Shown here: positions 1-6,939 of the stretch, in pieces
Layout of the letters: every line of letters starts with the position of its first letter
Numbering within the stretch: the stretch's first letter is position 1
DNA from: CAVSUR01 sp052143655
GTDB taxonomy: Bacteria; Actinomycetota; Actinomycetes; Streptosporangiales; Streptosporangiaceae
Direction: 5' to 3'
Assembly: GCA_052143655.1 (NCBI GenBank)
Contig: JBKQSL010000519.1
Coordinates: forward strand, 1-15,102
Length of the DNA stretch: 15,102 bases
Position numbers and translations under genes: made by a program
Notes under the pieces: model-generated
The model's database searches: none
What the model saw: only the letters and a program-made list of their open reading frames with translations
What the model was told of the DNA's origin: nothing

Positions 1-2
1 TG

Positions 3-440
3 TTCGCCGCGCTGCGCAGCGGTGCCAGCGGGTTCGTGCTCAAAGACACCCTGCCGGAGCAGCTACTGGACGCGATCCGGGTGACCGCTGGCGGCGAGGC
101 GCTGCTGACCCCGCGCATCACCCGGCGGCTGATCGCCGAGTTCGCCCGCCACCCGGTGGCGGTGGCACCCGAGCCCGGCCCGGTGGCCGGGATTACCGAC
201 CGCGAGCGCGAGGTGCTGGCACTGGTGGCCGCCGGGCAGTCCAACGCCGAGATCGCGGCCGGCCTGCACCTCAGCGTGGCCACGGTCAAGACGCACGTCA
301 GCCGCCTGCTGGCCAGGCTAGGCCTGCGCGACCGGGCCCAGCTCGTGGTTATCGCCTACGAGAGCGGGCTGATCAGGCCGGGGGAGCGGGCTCCCGGTCA
401 GGCAGGGGAGCGGGCTCCCGGTCAGGCGGGCACGCGATGA
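3..440 (+). CDS. LuxR/NarL-family response regulator, 3' part only
   Basis: The gene enters from the left edge, so its start and most of the receiver domain are missing. The first visible residues (ALRSGASGFVLKD) are the end of a CheY-like receiver; the lysine of LKD, codon 42-44, is the conserved switch lysine. A linker follows, then a LuxR/GerE helix-turn-helix from about base 189 to 371 with the hallmarks TDREREVLALVAAGQSN, AEIAAGLHLS and TVKTHVSRLLARLGLRDR. By family this is a DNA-binding transcription factor phosphorylated by a sensor kinase, which should be encoded to the left. The last residues are an eight-residue duplication (ERAPGQAG twice) not expected in the family; it is likely a local expansion without function. 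A GTG at 36 is inside the receiver domain and is not the start. It converges on the SGNH hydrolase gene with 22 bp between stop codons. The family call is firm; the regulon is unknown. Confidence 0.93.
   Translation, partial: FAALRSGASGFVLKDTLPEQLLDAIRVTAGGEALLTPRITRRLIAEFARHPVAVAPEPGPVAGITDREREVLALVAAGQSNAEIAAGLHLSVATVKTHVSRLLARLGLRDRAQLVVIAYESGLIRPGERAPGQAGERAPGQAGTR
381..427 (+). repeat. Two copies of a 23-bp direct repeat, 24-bp period, in the LuxR gene tail
   Basis: Copies lie at 381-403 and 405-427 and are identical. The 24-bp period keeps the reading frame and encodes ERAPGQAG twice. Each copy contains a small inverted repeat, GGGAGC-GG-GCTCCC, so the 3' end of the mRNA could form two hairpins just before the stop codon. 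They could also help end transcription, since the next gene is convergent, but there is no T-run after them. Confidence 0.9.
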
Positions 441-452
441 GGCGGGCCCGCC
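441..452. other. Perfect 12-bp palindrome between convergent stop codons
   Basis: GGCGGGCCCGCC equals its own reverse complement and fills about half of the 22-bp gap between the LuxR stop (438-440) and the SGNH hydrolase stop (463-465). It could act with the preceding hairpins as a weak bidirectional terminator. It has no loop and no T-tract, and 12-bp GC palindromes are not rare in such GC-rich DNA, so the role is a guess. Confidence 0.35.
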
Positions 453-462
453 GGGTGGTGCA

Positions 463-1305
463 TCAGCGCGGCTGGCCCGCTGACGCCGCGTGCTGAGCCG
501 GGCCCGCCTGGAGAACCGAGCCGGCCTGCTGAATCGGGGGCGCCTGCTCGGCCGGGCCGGCCAGCACCTCACGCACGGCCATGAACATCAGGTACGGCAC
601 CAGGTCGGCGGACCGGCGCACGACCCATCCAGTTCCCTTGGTTGCCAGCCAGGTCACCTCGGCCAGGCGGCCAGGCGGCGGGCTGACCGGCTCGGCTCCG
701 GGCGGCGGCCCGACCGGGAACCCCGCCGCTGCCAGCTGGGCGTGGAACCGCCGGGCGATCAGCCGGTGCCCGCGCTCGCTCGGGTGCAGCCGGTCCACCG
801 CCCACATCTGCCGCTCGTAGGCCTCCGCGTCGCAGGCCGCGTCGAAGTGCAGCGTGCCGTACTCGCGGGCCACGGCATCCAGCGCGGCGTTGACCGCGTG
901 CGCGCGCCGGGCCAGCGGCCGGGCCAGGGCCGGGGGGAGCCCGAGCATCCGGCCGGGGTCAGGCAGCCGCATCGTCAGCACCTGCGCGCCGCTGGCCCGT
1001 AGCGTGCCGACCGCGGCGGTCGCCACGGCCCCGATCCGCCCCGGGTCGAAGCCCGCGCGCAGCGTGTCGTTCACGCCGAACACCACGCTGGCCAGATCGG
1101 GCCGCAGCGCCAGCGCCTGGGGCAGCTGGCGGTGCGCGATGTCCGAGGCGCAGGCGCCGTTCGATGCCAGGACGAACAGTTCCGGGTCGGGCAGGCTGGC
1201 AGCGAGCAGCTCGGCCCAGCCCCGCCAGGGCCGGCCGCCCGGCCGCCGGACCGGGTCGCCGACGCCGAGCGTGATCGAGTCACCGAGCGCCGCGAACCTC
1301 GTCAT
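463..1305 (-). CDS. SGNH/GDSL hydrolase family protein
   Basis: This is a 280-residue esterase/lipase-type hydrolase of the SGNH superfamily. All catalytic blocks are visible: GDSIT near the N-terminus (nucleophile Ser10), a block II glycine in SNGACASD (Gly50), GVND (Asn79) and DRLH (Asp171, His174). No signal peptide is visible, so it is probably cytosolic. The region after the catalytic domain keeps a hydrophobic amphipathic stretch (VTWLATKGTGWVV to LMFMAVREVL), then ends in a Gln/Ala-rich low-complexity tail. The frame is open further upstream, but ATG at 1305 was chosen because it begins the family motif directly and overlaps the upstream glycosyltransferase stop as ATGA (1302-1305), the usual mark of translational coupling. 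The pairing suggests both enzymes act on one acylated or glycosylated cell-envelope compound; that is inference, and the substrate cannot be read from the sequence. Confidence 0.9.
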   Translation of the reverse strand: MTRFAALGDSITLGVGDPVRRPGGRPWRGWAELLAASLPDPELFVLASNGACASDIAHRQLPQALALRPDLASVVFGVNDTLRAGFDPGRIGAVATAAVGTLRASGAQVLTMRLPDPGRMLGLPPALARPLARRAHAVNAALDAVAREYGTLHFDAACDAEAYERQMWAVDRLHPSERGHRLIARRFHAQLAAAGFPVGPPPGAEPVSPPPGRLAEVTWLATKGTGWVVRRSADLVPYLMFMAVREVLAGPAEQAPPIQQAGSVLQAGPAQHAASAGQPR

Positions 1306-2486
1306 GCCGGCACCGCCGTGCCCGTCCGGCCGGTCCTGTCTTCCCCGCCGGGACCACCGGCCCGGCGGGCACCGTCGCCGCCGAGCACTGCGGCGTAGTG
1401 GCCGAGCAGTTCGTCGCAGGCGGCCGGCCAGCTGCGGCACAGCACCCGGCTGCGCGCTGCCCGGCCCAGCGCGCCGCGCCAGGCCGGGTCGCCGGCCAGC
1501 AGCGCCACCGCCTGGGCCAGCGCGCCGCCGTCACCGGGCGGCACCAGCAGCCCGGTCTGCCCGTGCTCCACCAGGTCGAGCGGGCCGCCGGCCGCGGGCG
1601 CCACCACGGGCACGCCGCTCGCGGCCGCCTCCTGCAGCGTGTTGCCGAAGGTCTCGTGCGGCCCGCTGTGCACGAACACATCCAGGCTGGCGTACACGGC
1701 CGCCAGGTCGTCGCCGTGCCGCGGGCCCAGGAACAGCGCACCGGGCAGCGCCCGCCGGGCCGCGGCCTCGGCCGGCCCGGATCCCGCGATGACCAGCCGG
1801 ACGCCCGGCAGTCGGGCGACCTCGCTGAGCAGCGGCAGGCATTTCTCGGCCGCCAGCCGTCCCACGTAGCCGGCGATGACCTGGCCGCCCGGGGCCAGCG
1901 CGGCCCGCAGCCGGTCGCTGCGCCGGGCCGGGCTGAACCGGCTGGTGTCGACACCCCGGCCCCACACCCAGACACGCTCGAAGCCGTGGCTGCGCAACTG
2001 GCTGGCTGTGGCGGTCGAGGGTGCGAGCGTGCGGTCGGCGGCGTTGTGGATCCGGCGCAGCCGCCGCCAGGCTGCGGCCTGGCCGGCGGGCCCCGCGTGG
2101 TAGGTGCGGGCGAACGCGCCCAGGTCGGTGGCGAATACCGCCACCACCGGCAGCCGCAGCCGCCTGGCCGCCGTGGCTGCGGCTGCTCCCAGCAGGAACG
2201 GGCCGGCCAGGTGCACCAGCTCGGCACCGTGCGCGGCGAGGATCGCACGCAGCCGCGGCAGCGGCAGCCCGGCCCGGAAGCCGGGATAACCCAACCCGAC
2301 CGACGGCACCCGGACCACGCGCGCGCCGGGGCTGACCTGCGGTGCCGGCCGCCCGCGGGCCGGGCGCGGGGCGACGATCAGCAATTCATGGCCCCGCGCA
2401 GCCAGCTGCTCGGTGACTCGCAGCGCCGTGTGCGCCACGCCGTTGACGTCTGGCGGGAAGGACTCGGTGACATACGCGATCCGCAC
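1302..2486 (-). CDS. GT4-family glycosyltransferase, MgtA/PimB'-like (GDP-mannose-dependent mannosyltransferase type)
   Basis: This is a retaining GT-B enzyme of about 394 residues. The N-terminal domain begins RIAYVTESFPPDVNGVAHT, close to the mycobacterial and corynebacterial MgtA/PimB' pattern, and includes VHLAGPFLLG, FATDLGAFARTYH and DRTLAPSTATASQL. The C-terminal donor domain has GYVGRLAAEK, an IAGSGP turn and the EX7E motif (Glu278 in HETFGNTLQE to Glu286), followed by GVPVVAPAAGGPLDLVEHG. Relatives transfer mannose from GDP-mannose to glycolipid acceptors on the inner face of the membrane; the acceptor here is not known. The GTG at 2486 best fits the family start. A GTG at 2492 and an ATG at 2549 are in frame, but none has a clear Shine-Dalgarno, so the start is uncertain. 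It is translationally coupled to the SGNH hydrolase and lies 106 bp downstream of the permease gene, possibly in one transcript. Confidence 0.88.
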   Translation of the reverse strand: MRIAYVTESFPPDVNGVAHTALRVTEQLAARGHELLIVAPRPARGRPAPQVSPGARVVRVPSVGLGYPGFRAGLPLPRLRAILAAHGAELVHLAGPFLLGAAAATAARRLRLPVVAVFATDLGAFARTYHAGPAGQAAAWRRLRRIHNAADRTLAPSTATASQLRSHGFERVWVWGRGVDTSRFSPARRSDRLRAALAPGGQVIAGYVGRLAAEKCLPLLSEVARLPGVRLVIAGSGPAEAAARRALPGALFLGPRHGDDLAAVYASLDVFVHSGPHETFGNTLQEAAASGVPVVAPAAGGPLDLVEHGQTGLLVPPGDGGALAQAVALLAGDPAWRGALGRAARSRVLCRSWPAACDELLGHYAAVLGGDGARRAGGPGGEDRTGRTGTAVPA

Positions 2487-2592
2487 GGCCACAGGCTGGC
2501 CGGCGATCGTGCACAACACGGCCGGGTGCCGTGACGGCCGGACTAACATCCGGTGACAAGTGGCCAAGTGAACTCGCAGGTCAGCCACCGGA

Positions 2593-3627
2593 CTAGTGCT
2601 CCATCGGCCGGCCGGTCCCGGTCACGCTGCTGCCGTCCTGCTCGACGCCGGCCCAGTCTGGCCCGGCCCCGTCCGGACGAACCGCGGGCGGACTGGTGCC
2701 GACGGCGGCGATGCCGTCCGGGCTGGCAGCCGCCGTAGCGAGCCGGGCCGGACGCGAGCCGCCCTGCCACGGCCGGGCCATGGCCAGCCAGGCGGCGCCG
2801 GCCACCAGCAGCACCGCGCACAGGATCCAGCCGAGTGCCGTGGTGCCGACGCCGACGTACTTCAGGCCGGACGCGAAGATCACGAACGTGATGATCGGCC
2901 GGATGTAGCGGTCCGGTGCCCGCGACGACAGGAACGAGCCGACGAGCACGGCCGGCACGCTGCCGATCACGATCGAGGCGGTGACCGCGAACTCGACGTG
3001 GCCGAACGCCAGCGCGCCCAGCGCTGCCGCCAGCGTCAGCGGCACCGCCTGAGTCAGGTCGGTGCCGACCAGCTGGCCGGCGCTCAGCACCGGGTACAGG
3101 AACAGCAGCAGCACGATCATCAGCGAGCCGGAGCCGACCGAGGTCATGCCGACGATCACGCCGCCGATCATGCCGATGAGCACCGTGGGCACCGGCCGGC
3201 AGACCACCTCGTGCACCACGGCGGTGCGGGTATTGCCGCCGCGCCGGTCCAGGAAGTAGCGCAGCACCATGGCGCCTGCGCCGACCAGCAGCGCGGCGCC
3301 CAGCGCCAGCTCGATGTTCTTCTGGTCCGCGGTCGCGCCGCCCATCAGGTGCAGCAGGTAGGCCCCGACGAACGCCATCGGCACCGATCCCAGCGTCATC
3401 CAGCCGACCAGCCGCAGGTTCACCGTGCGCTTGGCCAGGTGCACGGCCGCGCCGAACGGCCGCATCAGCACTGCGGCCACCAGGTCGCTGGAGATCGCGG
3501 TCGACGGCTTGACACCGAACAGCAAGATCAGCATGGGCGTCATCAACGCGCCGCCGCCGGCGCCGGTCAGCCCGACGAGCAGGCCGACTACGGCACTGCC
3601 CAGGACGATATAAGGATCAACGTGCAC
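2593..3627 (-). CDS. TauE/SafE-family (DUF81) membrane permease
   Basis: This is an integral membrane protein of about 344 residues with roughly eight hydrophobic segments in two homologous halves. The first half carries VGLTGAGGGALMTPML and AISSDLVAAV; the second repeats the theme as VGMTSVGSGSLMIVLL and VGTDLTQAVPLT. These are the paired signatures of the TauE/SafE family, whose characterised members export sulfite, sulfoacetate or related organosulfur anions. The actual substrate is not determinable here. The last 60 to 70 residues are a hydrophilic Gly/Pro/Ala tail, longer than usual and probably cytoplasmic. GTG at 3627 was chosen over GTG at 3633 because GGAGG then sits five bases upstream; with the earlier codon it would abut the start. 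A TATAGT box about 100 bp upstream is a plausible promoter, shared back to back with the radical SAM gene. Confidence 0.9.
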   Translation of the reverse strand: MHVDPYIVLGSAVVGLLVGLTGAGGGALMTPMLILLFGVKPSTAISSDLVAAVLMRPFGAAVHLAKRTVNLRLVGWMTLGSVPMAFVGAYLLHLMGGATADQKNIELALGAALLVGAGAMVLRYFLDRRGGNTRTAVVHEVVCRPVPTVLIGMIGGVIVGMTSVGSGSLMIVLLLFLYPVLSAGQLVGTDLTQAVPLTLAAALGALAFGHVEFAVTASIVIGSVPAVLVGSFLSSRAPDRYIRPIITFVIFASGLKYVGVGTTALGWILCAVLLVAGAAWLAMARPWQGGSRPARLATAAASPDGIAAVGTSPPAVRPDGAGPDWAGVEQDGSSVTGTGRPMEH

Positions 3628-3723
3628 GGCCACCTCCGGGCAAGCGTTGTCTGCAGCGCCACGAGCGTCCGCCGGGCGACCCGGATGGCCAGGCCGGCGG
3701 GCAGGTCGCGCATCCAGAGCCCA

Positions 3724-3757
3724 GACTATACAGACGGTCGGTTTTGTCCCTATAGTC
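3724..3757. promoter_or_regulatory. Inverted repeat with outward TATAGT boxes: candidate divergent promoter/operator
   Basis: GACTATA at 3724-3730 and TATAGTC at 3751-3757 are perfect inverted copies separated by 20 bp. Reading outward, each arm gives TATAGT, a near-consensus -10 box: minus strand 3730-3725 toward the permease (start 3627) and plus strand 3751-3756 toward the radical SAM gene (start 3861). Implied leaders are similar, about 90 to 100 nt. The -35 zone of each promoter overlaps the -10 of the other; on the plus strand TATACA (3727-3732) gives a 4/6 match to TTGACA at 18-bp spacing. This AT-rich patch stands out in the GC-rich spacer 3628-3860, in which I see no gene. Confidence 0.6.
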
Positions 3758-3860
3758 AGCCGGTAGGTTTGGTAATGATCAGGCCTGCCGGCCAGGCGGC
3801 CCGGCTCGGCTCGGCGGGCCGATGGCCAGGCTGCCCGGCGTCCGTCGGTAGGCTGGTGGG

Positions 3861-5921
3861 ATGTCAGCCCGGTCCGTCTACCCTGAACTCGAGCCCCTGC
3901 TCCCGCTGGTCCGCAAGCCGGTCCAGTACGTAGGCGGCGAGCTGAACTCGGTGGTGCAGGACTGGGAGGCCGCCGAGGTCCGGTGGGCGCTGATGTACCC
4001 GGACGCCTACGAGGTGGGGCTGCCGAACCAGGGCATCCAGATCCTCTACGAGGTGCTCAACGGCTGCGACGGCGTCCTCGCCGAGCGCACCTACAGCGTC
4101 TGGCCCGACCTTGAGGCGCTGATGCGCGAGCACGGCATCCCCCAGTTCACTGTCGACGCGCACCGCCCCGTCGGGGAGTTCGACGTGCTCGGCGTCAGCT
4201 TCGCCACCGAACTCGGGTACACCAACCTGCTCACCGCGCTGGACCTGGCGGGCATCCCGCTGTCGGCCGCCGACCGGGACGAGCGGCACCCGGTGGTGCT
4301 GGCCGGCGGCCATGCCGCCTTCAACCCCGAGCCGATCGCCGAGTTCATCGACGGCGCCGTGCTCGGTGACGGCGAGCAGGCGGTGCTGGACATCACCGCC
4401 GCGATCCGGGAGTGGAAGCGGGCCGGCCGCCCGGGCGGCCGGGACGGCCTGCTGGTGACGCTGGCGGGCCGGTGCGGGGTGTACGTGCCCCGGTTCTACG
4501 ACGTCGAGTACCGGCCGGACGGCGCGATCAGCCGGGTCGTGCCGAACCGTCCCGGCGTGCCCCGCAGCGTCGACAAGCACACCGTGACCGACCTGGACGC
4601 CTGGCCGTATCCGGCCAGGCCGCTGGTGCCGGTGGCCGAGACGGTGCACGAGCGGTTCAGCGTCGAGATCTTCCGCGGCTGTACCCGGGGCTGCCGGTTC
4701 TGCCAGGCGGGCATGATCACCCGGCCGGTGCGCGAGCGGTCCATCACGACCGTCGGCTCGATGGTGCAGACGGGCCTGGAGGCCAGCGGCTTCGCCGAGG
4801 TGGGGCTGCTGTCGCTGTCCAGCGCCGATCACAGCGAGATCAACGAGATCGCCGTTGACCTGGCAGACCGGTACGAGGGCACGAACACCAGCCTGTCGCT
4901 GCCCTCCACCCGGGTGGACGCCTTCAACGTCACGCTGGCCAACGAGTTGAGCCGTAACGGCCGCCGGTCCGGGCTGACGTTCGCCCCCGAGGGCGGCAGT
5001 GACCGGATCCGCCGGGTGATCAACAAGATGGTCTCCGAGGAGGACCTGATCAGGACCGTCAGCACCGCGTACGCCAGCGGCTGGCGGCAGGTCAAGCTGT
5101 ACTTCATGTGCGGGCTGCCGACGGAGACCGACGAGGACGTGCTGGCGATCGCGGGCCTGGCCCGGCGGGTGATCGAGGCCGGCCGGGCGGCGTCCGGCCG
5201 GCGGGACATCCGCTGCACGGTGTCGATCGGCGGTTTCGTGCCCAAGCCGCACACGCCGTTCCAGTGGGCCGCGCAGTGCGATCACCCGACCGTGGACGCG
5301 CGGCTGCGCGCGCTGGCGGCGGCGCTGCGCGCCGACCGGTCCTGCGGCCGGTCGATCGGCCTGCGCTACCACGACGGCAGGCCGTCGATCATCGAGGGGC
5401 TGCTGTCGCGAGGCGACCGGCGGGTGGCCAGGGTCATCCGGGCCGCCTGGGCGGATGGTGCCCGGTTCGACGGCTGGAGCGAGGGTTTCTCGTTCGAGCG
5501 GTGGGAGCGCTGCGCCGTCGCGGCGCTTGCGCCGGAAGGCGTGGACCTGGACTGGTACACCACTCGCGAGCGGCCCTACGGCGAGACGCTGCCGTGGGAT
5601 CACCTCGACGCGGGGCTGGACCGCGACTGGCTGTGGCAGGACTGGCTGGCTGCGGTCGGCCCGGCGGGCCCGGCGGAAGTCGAGGACTGCCGGTGGACGC
5701 CGTGCTTCGAGTGCGGCGTGTGCCCGGCGATGGGGACCGAGATCGAGACCGGCCCGACGGGGGCGCGGCTGCTCCCGCTGACTCCGGTCGCCGCCGCCCA
5801 GCCGCCAGTTGCCCAGCCGCCAGTTGCGCCGTCCCCCGCCGCACCGCCGGTTGCCGCGCCGGCCGCGGCCGGGCAGCCCGCGTTCTCGTCGTCCGGTGGT
5901 CCCGGGCAGAGCGGAGCGTAG
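3861..5921 (+). CDS. TIGR03960-family B12-binding-domain radical SAM protein
   Basis: This 686-residue protein has the full architecture of the TIGR03960 family. An N-terminal cobalamin-binding-like Rossmann region (about residues 30-180, e.g. DAYEVGLPNQGIQILYEVL, FDVLGVSFATELGYTN, VVLAGGHAAFNPEP) precedes a radical SAM domain. Its iron-sulfur triad is CX3CX2C in FRGCTRGCRFCQ (Cys274, Cys278, Cys281). A C-terminal cysteine cluster (Cys610, Cys615, Cys618, Cys621 in CRWTPCFECGVC) may hold a second metal centre. I do not see the DxHxxG cobalamin-ligand motif, so cofactor binding cannot be assumed. The last 45 residues are a Pro/Ala/Val low-complexity tail. ATG at 3861 begins the family-typical MSARSVYPELEPLLPLV; the Shine-Dalgarno is weak. 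Its reaction is unknown to me; the constant neighbourhood of its DUF2344 partner, RNase E/G and ribosomal genes suggests RNA or ribosome modification, which is inference. Confidence 0.95.
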   Translation: MSARSVYPELEPLLPLVRKPVQYVGGELNSVVQDWEAAEVRWALMYPDAYEVGLPNQGIQILYEVLNGCDGVLAERTYSVWPDLEALMREHGIPQFTVDAHRPVGEFDVLGVSFATELGYTNLLTALDLAGIPLSAADRDERHPVVLAGGHAAFNPEPIAEFIDGAVLGDGEQAVLDITAAIREWKRAGRPGGRDGLLVTLAGRCGVYVPRFYDVEYRPDGAISRVVPNRPGVPRSVDKHTVTDLDAWPYPARPLVPVAETVHERFSVEIFRGCTRGCRFCQAGMITRPVRERSITTVGSMVQTGLEASGFAEVGLLSLSSADHSEINEIAVDLADRYEGTNTSLSLPSTRVDAFNVTLANELSRNGRRSGLTFAPEGGSDRIRRVINKMVSEEDLIRTVSTAYASGWRQVKLYFMCGLPTETDEDVLAIAGLARRVIEAGRAASGRRDIRCTVSIGGFVPKPHTPFQWAAQCDHPTVDARLRALAAALRADRSCGRSIGLRYHDGRPSIIEGLLSRGDRRVARVIRAAWADGARFDGWSEGFSFERWERCAVAALAPEGVDLDWYTTRERPYGETLPWDHLDAGLDRDWLWQDWLAAVGPAGPAEVEDCRWTPCFECGVCPAMGTEIETGPTGARLLPLTPVAAAQPPVAQPPVAPSPAAPPVAAPAAAGQPAFSSSGGPGQSGA
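5796..5825 (+). repeat. Two copies of a 15-bp in-frame repeat in the radical SAM gene tail
   Basis: Units at 5796-5810 and 5811-5825 encode PPVAQ PPVAQ and continue as a degenerate PPVAP. The repeat lies beyond the conserved C-terminal cysteine cluster and lengthens only the disordered tail. Confidence 0.8.
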
Positions 5922-5925
5922 CGTC

Positions 5926-6939
5926 ATGCCCTCGCCCCGTCCGGCCGGGCCGCCCGCTCCGCCGGTGGTCCAGCGGCTTACTGTCCGGTACGCTAAGCGG
6001 GCACGGATGCGATTCGCGAGCCACCGGGACATTGCCCGCGCGGTCGAGCGGGGAGTGCGCAAGGCCGGGCTGCCGGTCGCTTACTCGTCTGGCTTCTCGC
6101 CGCATCCGAGGATTTCCTACCCGGGTGGCGCCCCGACCGGGGTGGCGAGCGAGGCGGAGTACCTCGAGATCGCCCTGACCGGCTGGCGGGAGCCGTCCGA
6201 CGTGCGTGAGCGGCTGAACGCCGCTCTGCCAGACGGGATTGACGTGATCGAGGTGACCGAGCTTCGGCCCGGCCAGGCCGGACCGAAGCTGGAGGCCTCC
6301 GCATGGGAGGCCGTGCTGCCCGGGGTGGCGGCCGCCGAAGCGGCTGCGGCCGCGGCGGCGTTCCTGGCCGCCCCGGCTGTCGAGGTTGAGCGCCTCACCA
6401 GCAAGGGCATCCGCCGGTTCGATGCCAGGGCCGCCGTGGTGGCGCTGGCCGCTGACCGGCGCGGCGGGCCGGCCCGGGACGCCGGATGTGCGATACTTCG
6501 AATGGTTGTTCGGCAGATGACACCTGCCGTCCGGCCCGATGACATCCTGACCGCGCTGCGCGACGTGTCGGGCCTTGCGCCGTCGTCACCACCGCTGGTG
6601 ACGCGACTGGCACAGGGACCGCTCGATGAGGTAGCCGCTGCCGCCGGGACCGGCGATGCCGGGGTGACCGGCAGCAGCGGCGCCGGGCCTGCCGGGCCCG
6701 CGGCGCACGTGCCCCAGCCGAGCGGGCGGGGCGCGGAATACAGACAGGTAAAGGCAACGTGCCAGGGAGCGGTGGACGCCCTACCGGCGGCCGCCGCCCC
6801 GGTGAGCGCGTACGAGTTCCTCCCGCGCGGCGCGGACGGTCTGGATCCGGAAAATCCGGACCGCGGCGCCCGGGAGCCTGACGGAAGAGATTGCCCGGAT
6901 GCTCGAGACCGAGCGACACAGCACAGGATCAGATTCTGA
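5926..6939 (+). CDS. TIGR03936-family radical SAM-associated protein (DUF2344)
   Basis: This protein of about 337 residues is the usual partner of TIGR03960 proteins and in some bacteria is fused to them. The family core starts near residue 17 (RLTVRYAKRARMRFASHRD) and includes the hallmark SSGFSPHPRISY (residues 54-65) followed by GVASEAEYLEIALTG. A second conserved block near residue 190 reads CAILRMVVRQMTPAVRPDDILTALR. The remaining C-terminal third is Gly/Ala/Pro-rich and unusually long for the family. ATG at 5926 was chosen because GGAG lies nine bases upstream and the radical SAM stop ends at 5921; the open frame further upstream overlaps that gene's tail. The 3' end runs 41 bp into the RNase E/G gene, so the three genes are probably cotranscribed and coupled. 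Its biochemical role is unknown; presumably it assists or presents substrate to the radical SAM enzyme. Confidence 0.92.
   Translation: MPSPRPAGPPAPPVVQRLTVRYAKRARMRFASHRDIARAVERGVRKAGLPVAYSSGFSPHPRISYPGGAPTGVASEAEYLEIALTGWREPSDVRERLNAALPDGIDVIEVTELRPGQAGPKLEASAWEAVLPGVAAAEAAAAAAAFLAAPAVEVERLTSKGIRRFDARAAVVALAADRRGGPARDAGCAILRMVVRQMTPAVRPDDILTALRDVSGLAPSSPPLVTRLAQGPLDEVAAAAGTGDAGVTGSSGAGPAGPAAHVPQPSGRGAEYRQVKATCQGAVDALPAAAAPVSAYEFLPRGADGLDPENPDRGAREPDGRDCPDARDRATQHRIRF

Noticed and set aside
3864..6062. Long minus-strand open frame of over 700 codons opposite the radical SAM gene
   Set aside because: It mirrors the codon periodicity of a well-conserved plus-strand gene and encodes low-complexity Gly/Arg/Pro/Gln-rich sequence with no motif; this is usual in very GC-rich DNA. 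The same applies to long antisense frames opposite rne, obgE and helD.
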